This document shows positions 43,559 through 52,547 of a DNA stretch of 64,000 nt, piece after piece. This DNA comes from Thalassobaculum_A sp040219615 (GTDB lineage Bacteria > Pseudomonadota > Alphaproteobacteria > Thalassobaculales > Thalassobaculaceae). Each line of letters begins with the position of its first letter. The first letter of the stretch is position 1. The DNA is taken from contig NZ_JAVJSE010000011.1 in the NCBI RefSeq assembly GCF_040219615.1, forward strand, positions 6,486-70,485, in the 5' to 3' direction. The notes under the pieces were generated by a model. The model made no database searches, was not told the DNA's origin, and saw nothing but the letters and a program-made list of their open reading frames with translations. The translations under genes and the position numbers were made by a program.

Positions 43559-44734
43559 TCAGATCCCCATCTCGGCGAAGGCGATCGCGAAGATCGCGTT
43601 CAGCACGATCACCAGGAAGATCGACTCGACCACCGCCCGCGTGGTCTGCCGGCCCACGCTCTCGGCACTGCCGGACACGCCGAGCCCGTTGTGGCATCCG
43701 ACCAGGGCGATCACCACCGCGAACACCGGCGCCTTGATCAGCCCGACCAGGAAGCTCCAGATCGTGACGCCGGATGCCAGCTGCGCCAGGAACTGCCCGG
43801 TCGAAAGGTCGAGCAGGAACAGGCAGACCACGGCGCCGCCGGCCAGCCCTGCCACGTCGGCGAACACCGCCAGCGCCGGCAGCGCGATCACCAGGGCCAC
43901 GACCCGCGGCACCACCAGCACGTCGACCACCGACAGCCCCATGGTCTCCAGCGCATCGATCTCCTGGTTGACCTTCATGGTGCCGATCTGGGCCGCGAAG
44001 GCGCTGCCCGACCGGCCGGCCACGATGATCGCCGCCAGCAGGATGCCGATCTCGCGCAGCACCGAGACGCCGACCAGGTTGACGGTCAGGACCGCCGCCC
44101 CGAACCGGGCGAGCTGCAGTGCGCCCATATAGGCGAGCACCACACCGACCAGGAAGCACAGCAGGCCGACGATCGGCAGCGCCGTCACGCCGGTCGCCTC
44201 GATCTGCGCCACCACCGCGATGCCGCGCAGCCGTCGCGGCCGCAGGACCACCCGTCCCAGGGCCGCGACCACCAGCCCGAGCAGGCCGAGAAGGCCGCGG
44301 CCGGTGCCCGCGGCCTCGACGACGTGGCGACCGAGCTGTTCCAGGAACCGCGGCAGCGACCAGCGCGGCGGCGGCGCGACCATGGCCGCAGGATCCGACA
44401 GCGTCGCCTTGTCGAGGATCGCCCGCAGGCCGGCGTCCAACCCGACGATCTCGACCGCCACGCCGCGCTGTTCCAGCCTCGCGGCGGTCCGCCGGATCGC
44501 CCAGGCGCCGGCGCTGTCGAGCCGTGTCACCGCCGCCGCGTCCAGCGTCACCGCCCGGTCGCTCCGCTCGGCCAGCGCCCGCATGGCGGCATCGACGGTC
44601 AGCGCCGTCTCCAGGGTCCAGGCCCCGCGCAATCGCGCGACCACGGCGTCGCCGCGGCTCTCGACCGCCAGCGCGTCGGATTCCGGGATGCCGTTTCGAC
44701 CCGCCGCCGGACGATCGATCGCCGTCGCCTGCAC
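43559..44734 (-). CDS. mlaE: Mla-type ABC transporter permease with N-terminal STAS domain
   Basis: A 391-residue MlaE-family permease. Residues about 20-110 form a STAS domain (VARLRGAWTLETALTVDAAM, DSAGAWAIRRTAARLEQRG) that replaces the separate MlaB protein of E. coli. The membrane part follows with about five or six helices and the conserved EIGILLAAIIVAGRSGSAFAAQIGTMKVNQEIDAL and VGCHNGLGVSGSAESVG motifs. The start is GTG with GGGAGGA upstream. It is the first gene of the operon, divergent from apt. Confidence 0.95.
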   Translation of the reverse strand: MQATAIDRPAAGRNGIPESDALAVESRGDAVVARLRGAWTLETALTVDAAMRALAERSDRAVTLDAAAVTRLDSAGAWAIRRTAARLEQRGVAVEIVGLDAGLRAILDKATLSDPAAMVAPPPRWSLPRFLEQLGRHVVEAAGTGRGLLGLLGLVVAALGRVVLRPRRLRGIAVVAQIEATGVTALPIVGLLCFLVGVVLAYMGALQLARFGAAVLTVNLVGVSVLREIGILLAAIIVAGRSGSAFAAQIGTMKVNQEIDALETMGLSVVDVLVVPRVVALVIALPALAVFADVAGLAGGAVVCLFLLDLSTGQFLAQLASGVTIWSFLVGLIKAPVFAVVIALVGCHNGLGVSGSAESVGRQTTRAVVESIFLVIVLNAIFAIAFAEMGI

Positions 44735-44868
44735 TCACTCCTCCCGTTCCCCCGATACAGAATACCAGGGTGGCCGTCGCATCGGCCAGGGCGCTGCACC
44801 GAGCGCGACAGTGGCACCCGGCGGCGGATTGTTCTACACGGGGCGGTCGGACGACGCAGGAGAACGCG

Positions 44869-45384
44869 ATGAACCTCAAGGAGCACATCCGCTCGGTCCC
44901 GGATTTCCCGAAGCCGGGGATCCTGTTCTACGACATCTCGACCCTGCTGGCGCATCCGGTCGCCTGGAAGACCACCGTCGACCGGCTGGCCGACGCGATC
45001 CGCCCGTTCAAGCCCGACCTGCTGGCCGGCATCGAGAGCCGCGGGTTTCTGACCGCGGCGCCGCTGGCGCTCGAACTCGGGCTCGGCTTCATCATGATCC
45101 GCAAGAAGGGCAAGCTGCCCGGCCCGACCGTGCCCTACACCTACGACCTGGAATACGGCACCGACACCGTCGAGATCCAGGAGGGCGCGGTGCCGCCCGG
45201 CGCCCGAGTGGTGATCCTGGACGACCTGCTGGCGACCGGCGGCACCCTGAACGCCTCGGTGCAGCTGCTGCGCAAGGTCGGCGCCGACGTCACCGGCGGC
45301 GCCTGCATCATCGAGCTGACCTTCCTGAAGGGCCGCGACCGGCTCGACATCCCGTTCGAGGCCCTGCTGCCCTACGACGAGTAG
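44869..45384 (+). CDS. apt: Adenine phosphoribosyltransferase
   Basis: A 171-residue purine-salvage enzyme forming AMP from adenine and PRPP. It has LKEHIRSVPDFPKPGILFYDISTLL at the start, GIESRGFLTAAPLALELG, and the PRPP motif VVILDDLLATGGTLNAS. The ATG at 44869 is preceded by AGGAGA; the open frame upstream is antisense to the permease gene. A palindromic repeat begins right after its stop codon. Confidence 0.97.
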   Translation: MNLKEHIRSVPDFPKPGILFYDISTLLAHPVAWKTTVDRLADAIRPFKPDLLAGIESRGFLTAAPLALELGLGFIMIRKKGKLPGPTVPYTYDLEYGTDTVEIQEGAVPPGARVVILDDLLATGGTLNASVQLLRKVGADVTGGACIIELTFLKGRDRLDIPFEALLPYDE

Positions 45385-45385
45385 C

Positions 45386-45497
45386 CCTTCGTGGCGCTCC
45401 GCCGACGCGGAGGGCTCCTCAGGATGTGGCGCAAGCCGAGGCTAAGGCTGTCGGTACCATCATCCTGAGGCGCCCCGCGAACGCGGGGCCTCGAAGG
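45386..45497. repeat. Intergenic palindromic element, family A
   Basis: A compound palindrome with outer arms CCTTCG (45386-45391) and CGAAGG (45492-45497), inner arms CTCAGGAT and ATCCTGAG, and a hairpin CCCCGCG-AA-CGCGGGG. The same plan recurs at 54176-54263. It lies between two gene ends, like REP/BIME elements. The right half overlaps the end of the acuI-like gene. Confidence 0.8.
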
Positions 45498-46482
45498 ACA
45501 CCACCGCGCGGCCGCGCACTTCGCCCTTGAGGATCGCCCGGCCGAGGTCCGGCAGCTCGTCGAACCGGTGCGTGTGGCTGACGGCGTCCAGCTTGTCCAT
45601 CGGCAGGGTCGAGGCGATCGTCTGCCAGACCCGCTCGCGCCGGTCCTTCGGGCACATCACCGAGTCGATCCCGAGCAGGCTGACGCCGCGCAGCAGGAAC
45701 GGCAGCACGGTGGTCGTCACTTCGTTGCCGCCGGTCAGGCCGACCGCCGCCGCCGCCCCACCATAGGCGATCTGGGTCAGCAGGTTGGCCAGGGTCGAGC
45801 CGCCGACGTTGTCGACCGCCGCCTGGAACCGCTCGCTGGCCAGCGGCCGCTTCGGCGGCTCCGCCAGCTCGGCGCGGTCGACGATGGCGGCCGCCCCCAG
45901 ATCCTTCAGGTAATCGTGGGTCTCGGCCCGGCCGGTCGAGGCGACCACCGTGTAGCCCTTGGCCGCCAGCAGGGCGACCGCCACGCTGCCGACCCCGCCG
46001 GAGGCGCCGGTGACCAGCACCTCGCCGCCGTCCGGCCGCATCCCGGCGGCCTCCAGGGTGTCGACCGCAAGGCCGGCGGTGAACCCGGCAGTGCCGAGCG
46101 CCATGGCCCGCGCCAGGGTCAGCCCGTCGGGCAGCCTGACCAGGAACTCGCCCGGCACCCGCGCCAGCTCGCCGTAGCCGCCCCAGCGGGTCTCGCCGAC
46201 CCGCCAGCCGGTCAGCACCACCGGGTCGCCCGGCGCCAGCCCCGCGTGCGTCGAGGCCTCGACGGTGCCGGAGAAATCGACACCGGGCACGTGCGGGTAG
46301 CTGCGCACCAGCCGGCCGATCCCGTTCATTACCATGCCGTCCTTGTAGTTGACGGTGGTGTAGGCGACCCGGACGGTGACGTCGCCTTCCGGCAGATCGG
46401 CCGTGGCGACCTGCTCGAAGGCGCCTGTGACCTTGCGGTTGTCGTCCTCGCGCAGGACGTATGCCTTGAAGCTGTCGGACAT
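45460..46482 (-). CDS. acuI: MDR-family oxidoreductase, AcuI/YhdH-like (acrylyl-CoA reductase type)
   Basis: A 340-residue NADPH-dependent medium-chain reductase without the zinc-binding cysteines, matching the acrylyl-CoA reductase/YhdH group. It has an N-terminal GroES-like fold (VRVAYTTVNYKDGMVMNGIGRL), PGVDFSGTVEAS and the Rossmann motif VTGASGGVGSVAVALLAAKG. The conserved core ends at GRAVVSF. The last residues (EAPRSRGASG) are encoded by the palindromic repeat at 45460-45497, so the natural end has probably been replaced. It is divergent from the acyl-CoA dehydrogenase gene. Confidence 0.9.
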   Translation of the reverse strand: MSDSFKAYVLREDDNRKVTGAFEQVATADLPEGDVTVRVAYTTVNYKDGMVMNGIGRLVRSYPHVPGVDFSGTVEASTHAGLAPGDPVVLTGWRVGETRWGGYGELARVPGEFLVRLPDGLTLARAMALGTAGFTAGLAVDTLEAAGMRPDGGEVLVTGASGGVGSVAVALLAAKGYTVVASTGRAETHDYLKDLGAAAIVDRAELAEPPKRPLASERFQAAVDNVGGSTLANLLTQIAYGGAAAAVGLTGGNEVTTTVLPFLLRGVSLLGIDSVMCPKDRRERVWQTIASTLPMDKLDAVSHTHRFDELPDLGRAILKGEVRGRAVVSFEAPRSRGASG

Positions 46483-46580
46483 GCTGCCTCTCCGGTTCGA
46501 TCGGGCGCGCGGTTGCCGAAGCCGCCCCGGGGTGCGAGGGTTTCGGGCCTTGCGCTGACGTAGTCGTTCCGGAGCCTGCC

Positions 46581-48284
46581 ATGGATTCCTTCACCGCCGC
46601 AGCCCCCGCCGTGCCGCTTCGGGTCCAGCCGGAAACCCGGGACGTGAACGCATACGACGACGACCCGTCACTCGGCGCGCTGCTCGGCCAATACCTTTCC
46701 CCGACGGACCTCGCGGTGCTGACGCCGGCGCTGCGCCGGCTCGGCGGCCTGGTCGGCGACCGGCTCGACGACCTGGCGCACGCCGCCGACCGCAACCCGC
46801 CGGTGCTGCACCACCGCGACCGCACCGGCGACGACCGCCAGCGCATCGAGAAACACCCGGCCTATGTCGAAATGGAGCGCCTTGGCTTCGGTGAATTCGC
46901 GATGGCGGCGATGTCGCACCGCCCGGCCCTCGGCCTCGAGCGGCCGGTGCCGCACGCCGCCAAATACGCGGTCCAGTACCTGTTCGCGCAGTCGGAGTTC
47001 GGCCTGCTGTGCCCGATCAGCATGACCGACGCCCTGACCCGGACGATCCGGCGCTACGGCGACCCGGCGCTGGTCGAACGCTATCTCGCCGGCCTGACCG
47101 CCGAGACCCTGGACGAGCAGATCCAGGGCGCGATGTTCATGACCGAGCGCGCCGCCGGCTCCGACGTCGCCGCCACCGTCACCCGGGCGGTGCCCGACGG
47201 CGACGGCTGGCGGCTGTACGGCGACAAGTGGTTCTGCTCGAACGCCGATGCCGGGCTGGCGCTGGTGCTGGCTCGGCCCGACGGCGCGCCCGACGGCATC
47301 AAGGGCGTGTCGCTGTTCCTGCTGCCGCGCGACCTGCCGGACGGCAGCCACAACGCCTACCGGATCGTCCGGCTGAAGGACAAGCTCGGCACCCGCTCGA
47401 TGGCGTCCGGCGAGATCACCCTGGAGGGCGCGACGGCCTGGATGGTCGGGGCGGCCGGCCAGGGCTTCGTGCAGATGGCCGAGATGGTCAACCAGTCGCG
47501 GCTGTCGAACGCCGTGCGCGCCGCCGGCATGATGCGCCGGGCCCTGCGCGAGGCGCTGGCGGTGGCGCGCGGCCGCGAGGCCTTCGGCCGCCGGCTGATC
47601 GAGCTGCCCCTGCAGCGCCGCCAGCTGATGAAGCTGACCCTGGCGACCGAGCAGGCGCTGTCGATGTCGATGTTCACCGCCGACGCCCTGGCCAGGGCCG
47701 ATGCCGGCGACGACGAGGGCAAGGCGCTGCGCCGGATCCTGACGCCGCTGCTGAAGTTCCGGGTCTGCCGCGACGCCCGCAAGGTGACCGGCGACGCCAT
47801 GGAGGCGCGCGGCGGGGTCGGCTACATCGAGGAATGGATCGAGCCGCGGCTGGTCCGCGACTCCCATCTCGGCTCGATCTGGGAGGGCACCAGCAACATC
47901 GTCGCGCTCGACGTGCTGCGGGCCGCCCGCAAGGAGATGGCGCATGTGGCGCTGGCCGGCGCGCTCGGTGTGCGCATGGCCGATGCCGGCGTCGCCGAGG
48001 AGCTGCGGGCCCGGCTGACCGGCCTACTGGCCCGCGCCACCGCCGCGGTCGACACCGCCGCCAAGGCCGGCGCCGAGGGCGACCACCGAGCCCGGGCCGT
48101 CGCCTCCGGCCTGTACCACGCCGCCTCGGCCTGCGTGCTGGCCTGCGACGGCGCGCTGCTCGGCGACCGGCGGCGCACGGCGCTCGCCGAGCTGGTTATC
48201 CGCCACAAGCTCACGCCGCGCGACCCGCTGGCGGAGCACGACCACGACCTCGACGCCGCGGCTGAGGCGCTGCTGCTGGGATAG
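46581..48284 (+). CDS. Acyl-CoA dehydrogenase (AidB-like)
   Basis: A 567-residue FAD enzyme of the acyl-CoA dehydrogenase family. The N-terminal region (RDVNAYDDDPSLGALLGQYL) and long C-terminal tail are typical of AidB-type and related members. FAD contacts are in MFMTERAAGSDVAATVTRA and WFCSNADAGLALVLAR; the C-terminal HLGSIWEGTSNIVALDVLR segment is the family signature. The substrate is unknown. It faces away from acuI and is followed by a palindromic repeat. Confidence 0.9.
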   Translation: MDSFTAAAPAVPLRVQPETRDVNAYDDDPSLGALLGQYLSPTDLAVLTPALRRLGGLVGDRLDDLAHAADRNPPVLHHRDRTGDDRQRIEKHPAYVEMERLGFGEFAMAAMSHRPALGLERPVPHAAKYAVQYLFAQSEFGLLCPISMTDALTRTIRRYGDPALVERYLAGLTAETLDEQIQGAMFMTERAAGSDVAATVTRAVPDGDGWRLYGDKWFCSNADAGLALVLARPDGAPDGIKGVSLFLLPRDLPDGSHNAYRIVRLKDKLGTRSMASGEITLEGATAWMVGAAGQGFVQMAEMVNQSRLSNAVRAAGMMRRALREALAVARGREAFGRRLIELPLQRRQLMKLTLATEQALSMSMFTADALARADAGDDEGKALRRILTPLLKFRVCRDARKVTGDAMEARGGVGYIEEWIEPRLVRDSHLGSIWEGTSNIVALDVLRAARKEMAHVALAGALGVRMADAGVAEELRARLTGLLARATAAVDTAAKAGAEGDHRARAVASGLYHAASACVLACDGALLGDRRRTALAELVIRHKLTPRDPLAEHDHDLDAAAEALLLG

Positions 48285-48297
48285 GCCCGTCGCGCCA

Positions 48298-48415
48298 TGG
48301 GTCCCGGAGCCGTCCCGGTTCAAGTCCGGGACTCTCCGGGATGACGAGCGTGTGTGCGCCCGCCTTTCCATCGTCATTCCGGAGGGGGCGCGGGAGCGCC
48401 CGGCTCCGGAACCCA
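48298..48415. repeat. Intergenic palindromic element, family B
   Basis: Outer arms TGGGTCCCGGAGCC (48298-48311) and GGCTCCGGAACCCA (48402-48415) match at 13 of 14 positions. Inner arms TCCGGGATGACGA and TCGTCATTCCGGA match at 12 of 13. Two further small stems lie within. It fills the gap between the acyl-CoA dehydrogenase and GNAT genes, like REP-type elements. Confidence 0.75.
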
Positions 48416-48443
48416 CCCGACGCTCCATCGTCGGGGATCGCCC

Positions 48444-48962
48444 TCAGATCGCCCGCGCCATCGCCATCCGGGTTTCCCGCGGGAAGCCGGAGCGCACCTG
48501 CTCGGCGATCTGGCGGCCGAGGAACACCTCGGCGCCGAGGTCGGGCACCTCGCGAAAGCCGATGCGCTCGTAGTACGGCCCGTTCCAGGGAATGTCGCGG
48601 AAGGTGGTCAGGGTCAGGCGCTGCACCCCGCGCGGGCCGTGGAAGGCGACGACCCGATCCAGCATACGGGCCGCCAGGCGGTTGCCGGCATGGTCGGGAT
48701 GCACGGAAAGCTGGGCGACGTAGAGCGAGATCCGCCCGACCGGCTTGCAGTGCGCGAAGCCGACCGGCCGGTCGGCGCCGTCGATCGCCACCCACAGGCC
48801 CCAGCGGTCCTGGGCGTCGGCGAAGTCGGCGATCTCGGTGGTCGGGTAGCCGGCCACCAGATCTGCATACTCGGTCGCCCGGAACCGGGCGTCGGCCGCG
48901 ACCTCGATGGCGGGAAGGGCGTCCAGCTCGTCGGGACGCGCGAGCCGGACGCCGTATGGCAT
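48444..48962 (-). CDS. GNAT family N-acetyltransferase
   Basis: A 172-residue acetyl-CoA-dependent acyltransferase. The core shows LSVHPDHAGNRLAARMLDRVVAFHGPRG (motif A with the CoA pyrophosphate loop) and GPYYERIGFREVPDLG (motif B). The N-terminus reads VRLARPDELDALPAIEVAADARFR. Substrate unknown. It ends a leftward pair beginning with the thiolase (4-base gap), so the two may be linked. Confidence 0.88.
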   Translation of the reverse strand: MPYGVRLARPDELDALPAIEVAADARFRATEYADLVAGYPTTEIADFADAQDRWGLWVAIDGADRPVGFAHCKPVGRISLYVAQLSVHPDHAGNRLAARMLDRVVAFHGPRGVQRLTLTTFRDIPWNGPYYERIGFREVPDLGAEVFLGRQIAEQVRSGFPRETRMAMARAI

Positions 48963-48966
48963 GGTG

Positions 48967-50133
48967 TTACCGCAGCGGCTCGAGGATCGAGACGTAGTTG
49001 GCGACCGCCGCCCCGCCCATGTTGAAGATGCCGGCCAGCTTGGCGCCCGCGACCTGCATGTCGCCAGCCTCGCCGCGCACCTGCAGCGACGCCATGATGT
49101 GCATCGACACGCCGGTGGCGCCGATCGGGTGGCCCTTGGCCTTCAGCCCGCCCGACGGGTTGACCGGCAGCTTGCCGTCCTTTTCGGTCCAACCCTCGGC
49201 GATGGCGCGCGCGCCCTGGCCTTCCGGCACCAGGCCCATGGCCTCGTACTCGATCAGCTCGGCGATGGTGAAGCAGTCATGGGTCTCGACCAGCGACAGG
49301 TCGTCGAGGGTCAGGCCGGACTGCGCGAACGCCTTCTGCCAGGCCGAGGTGCAGCCCTCGAACTTCAGGATGTCGCGCTTCGACATCGGCAGGAAGTCGC
49401 TGGAATGGGCGGCGGCGCGGAACGCCACGGCCTTGTCCATGCCGAGTGCCGTGTCGACGTCGGCCAGCACGATCGCGGCGGCCCCATCGGACACCAGCGA
49501 GCAGTCGGTGCGCTTCAGCGGCCCGGCCACGAACGGGTTCTTCTCGCTCGGGTTCCGACAGAACTCGTAGCCCAGGTCCTTGCGCATCTGCGCATAGGGG
49601 TTGGCGACGCCGTTCCGGTGGTTCTTGGCGGCGATCCGGGCGAGCGCGTCGGACTGGTCGCCATGGCGCTGGAAATAGGCCTGGGCGATCTGCGCGAACA
49701 CCCCGGCGAAGCCGCCGTCGATGCCGGCCTCCTCCTTGAGGTAGCTGGCCTTCAGCAGGGTCTCGCCGATCTCCTTGCCGGGCAGCGCGGTCATCTTCTC
49801 GACGCCGACGACCAGCACCCGGCGCGCCTTCTTCGCCTCGATCAGGGTCAGGCCCTGGTGGACGGCGGCGCTGCCGGTGGCGCAGGCGTTCTCGACCCGG
49901 GTCGCCGGCTTGAAGCGGAAGTCGTCGGACGCCTGGAACACCAGGGAGGCGGTGAAGTCCTGCTTCTCGAAGCCACCGTTGAAATGGCCCAGGAACACCG
50001 CGTCGATGTCCTTCGGCTCGAGCCCGGCGTCGGCCAGGGCGTCGACCGCGACCTTCACGATCATGCTCTCGGCATCCTCGCCCTCGCGCTTTCCGAAGGG
50101 CAGATGCGACCAACCGACGATGCAGGCGGTCAT
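48967..50133 (-). CDS. Thiolase family protein (acetyl-CoA acetyltransferase)
   Basis: A 388-residue thiolase fold. The active-site cysteine is C84 in RVENACATGSAAVHQGL, with the VETHDCFTIAELIEYEAMG segment and the HPIGATGVSMHIM motif near the end. The length and the acceptor loop are closer to the SCP-X/sterol-carrier type than to classical FadA. The ATG at 50133 has GAGGAG upstream; the frame extends 17 codons further without a signal. The gene is divergent from the GMC oxidoreductase. Confidence 0.9.
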   Translation of the reverse strand: MTACIVGWSHLPFGKREGEDAESMIVKVAVDALADAGLEPKDIDAVFLGHFNGGFEKQDFTASLVFQASDDFRFKPATRVENACATGSAAVHQGLTLIEAKKARRVLVVGVEKMTALPGKEIGETLLKASYLKEEAGIDGGFAGVFAQIAQAYFQRHGDQSDALARIAAKNHRNGVANPYAQMRKDLGYEFCRNPSEKNPFVAGPLKRTDCSLVSDGAAAIVLADVDTALGMDKAVAFRAAAHSSDFLPMSKRDILKFEGCTSAWQKAFAQSGLTLDDLSLVETHDCFTIAELIEYEAMGLVPEGQGARAIAEGWTEKDGKLPVNPSGGLKAKGHPIGATGVSMHIMASLQVRGEAGDMQVAGAKLAGIFNMGGAAVANYVSILEPLR

Positions 50134-50317
50134 GACGGGATCTCCTCGTTCCGCAACAAACTGTGTAGATACATATAATACCATGCGCGCGACACAAGGT
50201 TGGCCAATCGGCGGCCGAGCGCAAGATGCCGCAAGGTAAACACGGTCGTGCCGCGGCTACGCCGTTGATCCGCCAGGACGAAGCCTGCGATGCTCGCCGT
50301 CTCACCGGGGGCGCCTC

Positions 50318-51925
50318 ATGGACAGCGACATCTTCGACTACGTCATCGTCGGCGCCGGCTCGGCCGGCTGCGTGCTGGCCGACCGGCTGACCGAGGGCGG
50401 CGCCAGCGTCGCCCTGCTGGAGGCCGGGCCGCCCGACCGCCACCCGTTCATCCACATCCCGGCCGGGGTGAAGCACCTGCTGCACCATCCCGGCGTCAAC
50501 TGGATGTACGCGTCGGAGCCCGAGGAGAGTTCCGGCAACCGCGCCATCCACTGGCCGCGCGGCCGGGTGCTGGGCGGCTCGTCGTCGATCAACGGCATGC
50601 TGTACGTGCGCGGCAACCCGGCCGACTACGACGGCTGGGCGCAGGCCGGCTGCCGCGGCTGGACCTGGGACGAGGTGCTGCCGTTCTTCCGGCGGTCGGA
50701 GACCTACGTCAGCGGCGGCGACGACGCGTTCCGCGGCCGCGACGGGCCGCTGGAGGTCGAGGACTACCGCACGATCCTGCCGCTGACCCATCGCTTCGTC
50801 GAGGCCGCCCAGCAGGCCGGGTTCCCGCTCAGCCTCGACCTGAACGGCGCCGAGCCGGAGGGCGTGGGCTACAGCCAGATGACCCGGGTCGGCCGGTTCC
50901 GCGGGTCGACGGCGCAGACATACCTGAAGCGCGCCCGCGGGCGCGGCGGCTTCCTGGTCGAGACCGACGCGGTCGCCACCAGGCTGCTGCTGGACGGGCG
51001 GCGCTGCACCGGGGTGGCGTTCCGCCAGCGCGGCCGCGACCGCACGGTCCGGGCGGCGCGCGAGGTGATCGTCGCCGGCGGCGCGGTGAACTCCCCCCAC
51101 CTGCTGCAGGTCTCCGGCATCGGCCCCGGCGAGCACCTGCGCTCGATCGGCGTCGAGGTGGAGCACGACCTGCCCGGCGTCGGGCGCAACCTCTCGGACC
51201 ACTACGTCGCCCGCGTGGTGCACCGGGTGCAGGGGGCGGTCAGCATGAACGAGCTGTCGCGGCTGCCCCGGGTCGCCGGCGAGATCCTGCGCTACGCCCT
51301 GTTCGGCAACGGCGCCCTGACCTTCGGCGTGACCAGCGCCATGGTGTTCTGCCGGTCGCGCGAGGGCCTGGCCAGCCCGGACCTGCAGCTGCTGTTCACC
51401 CCGGCCAGCTACGACGTCGGCCGGGTGCTGACACTGGAGGACGAGCCGGGGATCTCGCTGGTGGTCTGTCCGACCCGCCCGGCCAGCCGCGGCACGGTAA
51501 TGGCCGAGAGTGCGGATCCGCTGGCCAGGCCGAAGATCCGGCCGAACTACCTGACCGACCCGGACGACGTGCGGGTCATGCTGGCCGGTTTCGCCCATTC
51601 CCGGCGCATCCTGTCGGCGCCGGCGCTGGCCCGCCACAGCGTCGCCGAGACCCGCCCAGGGCCGGACGTGACCACTCCCGAGGCCATCGAGGACTTCGCC
51701 CGGCGCGAGGGCACGACGCTGTACCACCCGATCGGCACCTGCCGGATGGGCACCGACCCGACCGCCGTGGTCGACCCGCGCCTCAAGGTGCACGGGCTCG
51801 ACGGCCTACGGGTGGTCGACGCCTCGGTGATGCCGGTGCTGACCACCGGCAACACCAACGCGCCGACCATCATGATCGCCGAGAAGGCGTCGGCGATGAT
51901 CCTGGAGGATGCGCGCAGCGGATGA
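50318..51925 (+). CDS. GMC family oxidoreductase (choline dehydrogenase-like)
   Basis: A 535-residue flavoprotein oxidising an alcohol. FAD binding is at VIVGAGSAGCVLADRLTEGG, with GGSSSINGMLYVRGNPADYDGWAQAG and VIVAGGAVNSPHLLQVSGIGPGEHL as the two GMC signatures. The catalytic histidine is in LYHPIGTCRMG, and GNTNAPTIMIAEKASAMI closes the C-terminus. Substrate not known. A small lipoprotein gene follows 56 bases later. Confidence 0.95.
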   Translation: MDSDIFDYVIVGAGSAGCVLADRLTEGGASVALLEAGPPDRHPFIHIPAGVKHLLHHPGVNWMYASEPEESSGNRAIHWPRGRVLGGSSSINGMLYVRGNPADYDGWAQAGCRGWTWDEVLPFFRRSETYVSGGDDAFRGRDGPLEVEDYRTILPLTHRFVEAAQQAGFPLSLDLNGAEPEGVGYSQMTRVGRFRGSTAQTYLKRARGRGGFLVETDAVATRLLLDGRRCTGVAFRQRGRDRTVRAAREVIVAGGAVNSPHLLQVSGIGPGEHLRSIGVEVEHDLPGVGRNLSDHYVARVVHRVQGAVSMNELSRLPRVAGEILRYALFGNGALTFGVTSAMVFCRSREGLASPDLQLLFTPASYDVGRVLTLEDEPGISLVVCPTRPASRGTVMAESADPLARPKIRPNYLTDPDDVRVMLAGFAHSRRILSAPALARHSVAETRPGPDVTTPEAIEDFARREGTTLYHPIGTCRMGTDPTAVVDPRLKVHGLDGLRVVDASVMPVLTTGNTNAPTIMIAEKASAMILEDARSG

Positions 51926-51981
51926 CGCCCCGGAGCGTTGCTGTACCCTGCACCCACCGCCGCCCACCCAGGAGCCCCGCC

Positions 51982-52251
51982 ATGCGCCACACCCTCACCA
52001 CCCTTGCCCTCGTCGCCGCCCTGGCACTCGGCGGCTGCTTCCACCAGGACTCCAAGGCCGAGATCGTCAAGAAGGCCGAGAGCGCCGCCACCAAGGACCA
52101 GCTGCGCAAGGCGCTGGGCGACCCCGACACCCTGAACAAGGCCGGGCCGCTGGAGGAATGGGTCTACGAGGCCTCCGACGGCGTGGTGCGGTTCCCGATC
52201 CTCGGCGACCGGGTCGGGCCGGTGGTGACCGGGGAGAAGGCGAAGAAGTAG
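51982..52251 (+). CDS. Small lipoprotein, unknown function
   Basis: 89 residues. The lipobox LGGC (residues 15-18) follows a short signal (LTTLALVAALALGG). The mature part is SmpA/OmlA-like in feel: KADQLRKALGDPDTLNKAGPLEEWVYEAS resembles the helix-loop-strand plan of BamE, but is too short to be sure. The ATG at 51982 follows AGGAGCC. It lies between the GMC gene and a toxin-antitoxin module. Confidence 0.75.
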   Translation: MRHTLTTLALVAALALGGCFHQDSKAEIVKKAESAATKDQLRKALGDPDTLNKAGPLEEWVYEASDGVVRFPILGDRVGPVVTGEKAKK

Positions 52252-52281
52252 GTTCCTTCATGCTCGATCGTTGATGATATA

Positions 52282-52295
52282 TGATATCGATATCA
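52282..52295. promoter_or_regulatory. Palindrome upstream of the VapBC module
   Basis: TGATATCGATATCA is a perfect 14-base palindrome 36 bases before the antitoxin ATG, in an AT-rich island. It is the natural binding site for the RHH antitoxin (autoregulation); inferred. Confidence 0.65.
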
Positions 52296-52331
52296 CATGC
52301 CTGAATGGCTTGTTGATCGCGGAGAACGAAC

Positions 52332-52547
52332 ATGCGGGCTCTCGTGGATATCGATGAAGGTCAGGTCCGGGACCTGGATCGCCTCGCGAAGCAGCAGAAG
52401 CGGTCGCGCGCCGCGCTCATCCGTGAAGCCGTCGCGGACTATCTGGAAAGGCGAGGCCGGCAGACGGCCGAGGATGCCTTCGGTCTCTGGGGGCAACACA
52501 AGACCGACGGGCTCGCCTACCAAGAAAAGATCCGTAGCGAATGGTGA
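52332..52547 (+). CDS. Ribbon-helix-helix antitoxin (CopG/VapB-like)
   Basis: 71 residues with the RHH fold: strand RALVDIDEGQ, helix VRDLDRLAKQQ, helix SRAALIREAVADYLERRG, then an acidic C-terminal tail that should bind the toxin. The ATG at 52332 follows GGAGAAC. It overlaps the toxin gene by 7 bases and should autoregulate through the palindrome at 52282. Confidence 0.88.
   Translation: MRALVDIDEGQVRDLDRLAKQQKRSRAALIREAVADYLERRGRQTAEDAFGLWGQHKTDGLAYQEKIRSEW

Noticed and set aside
50174..50179. Perfect TATAAT between the thiolase and GMC genes
   Set aside because: No convincing -35 box at proper spacing on either strand; far from the GMC start.
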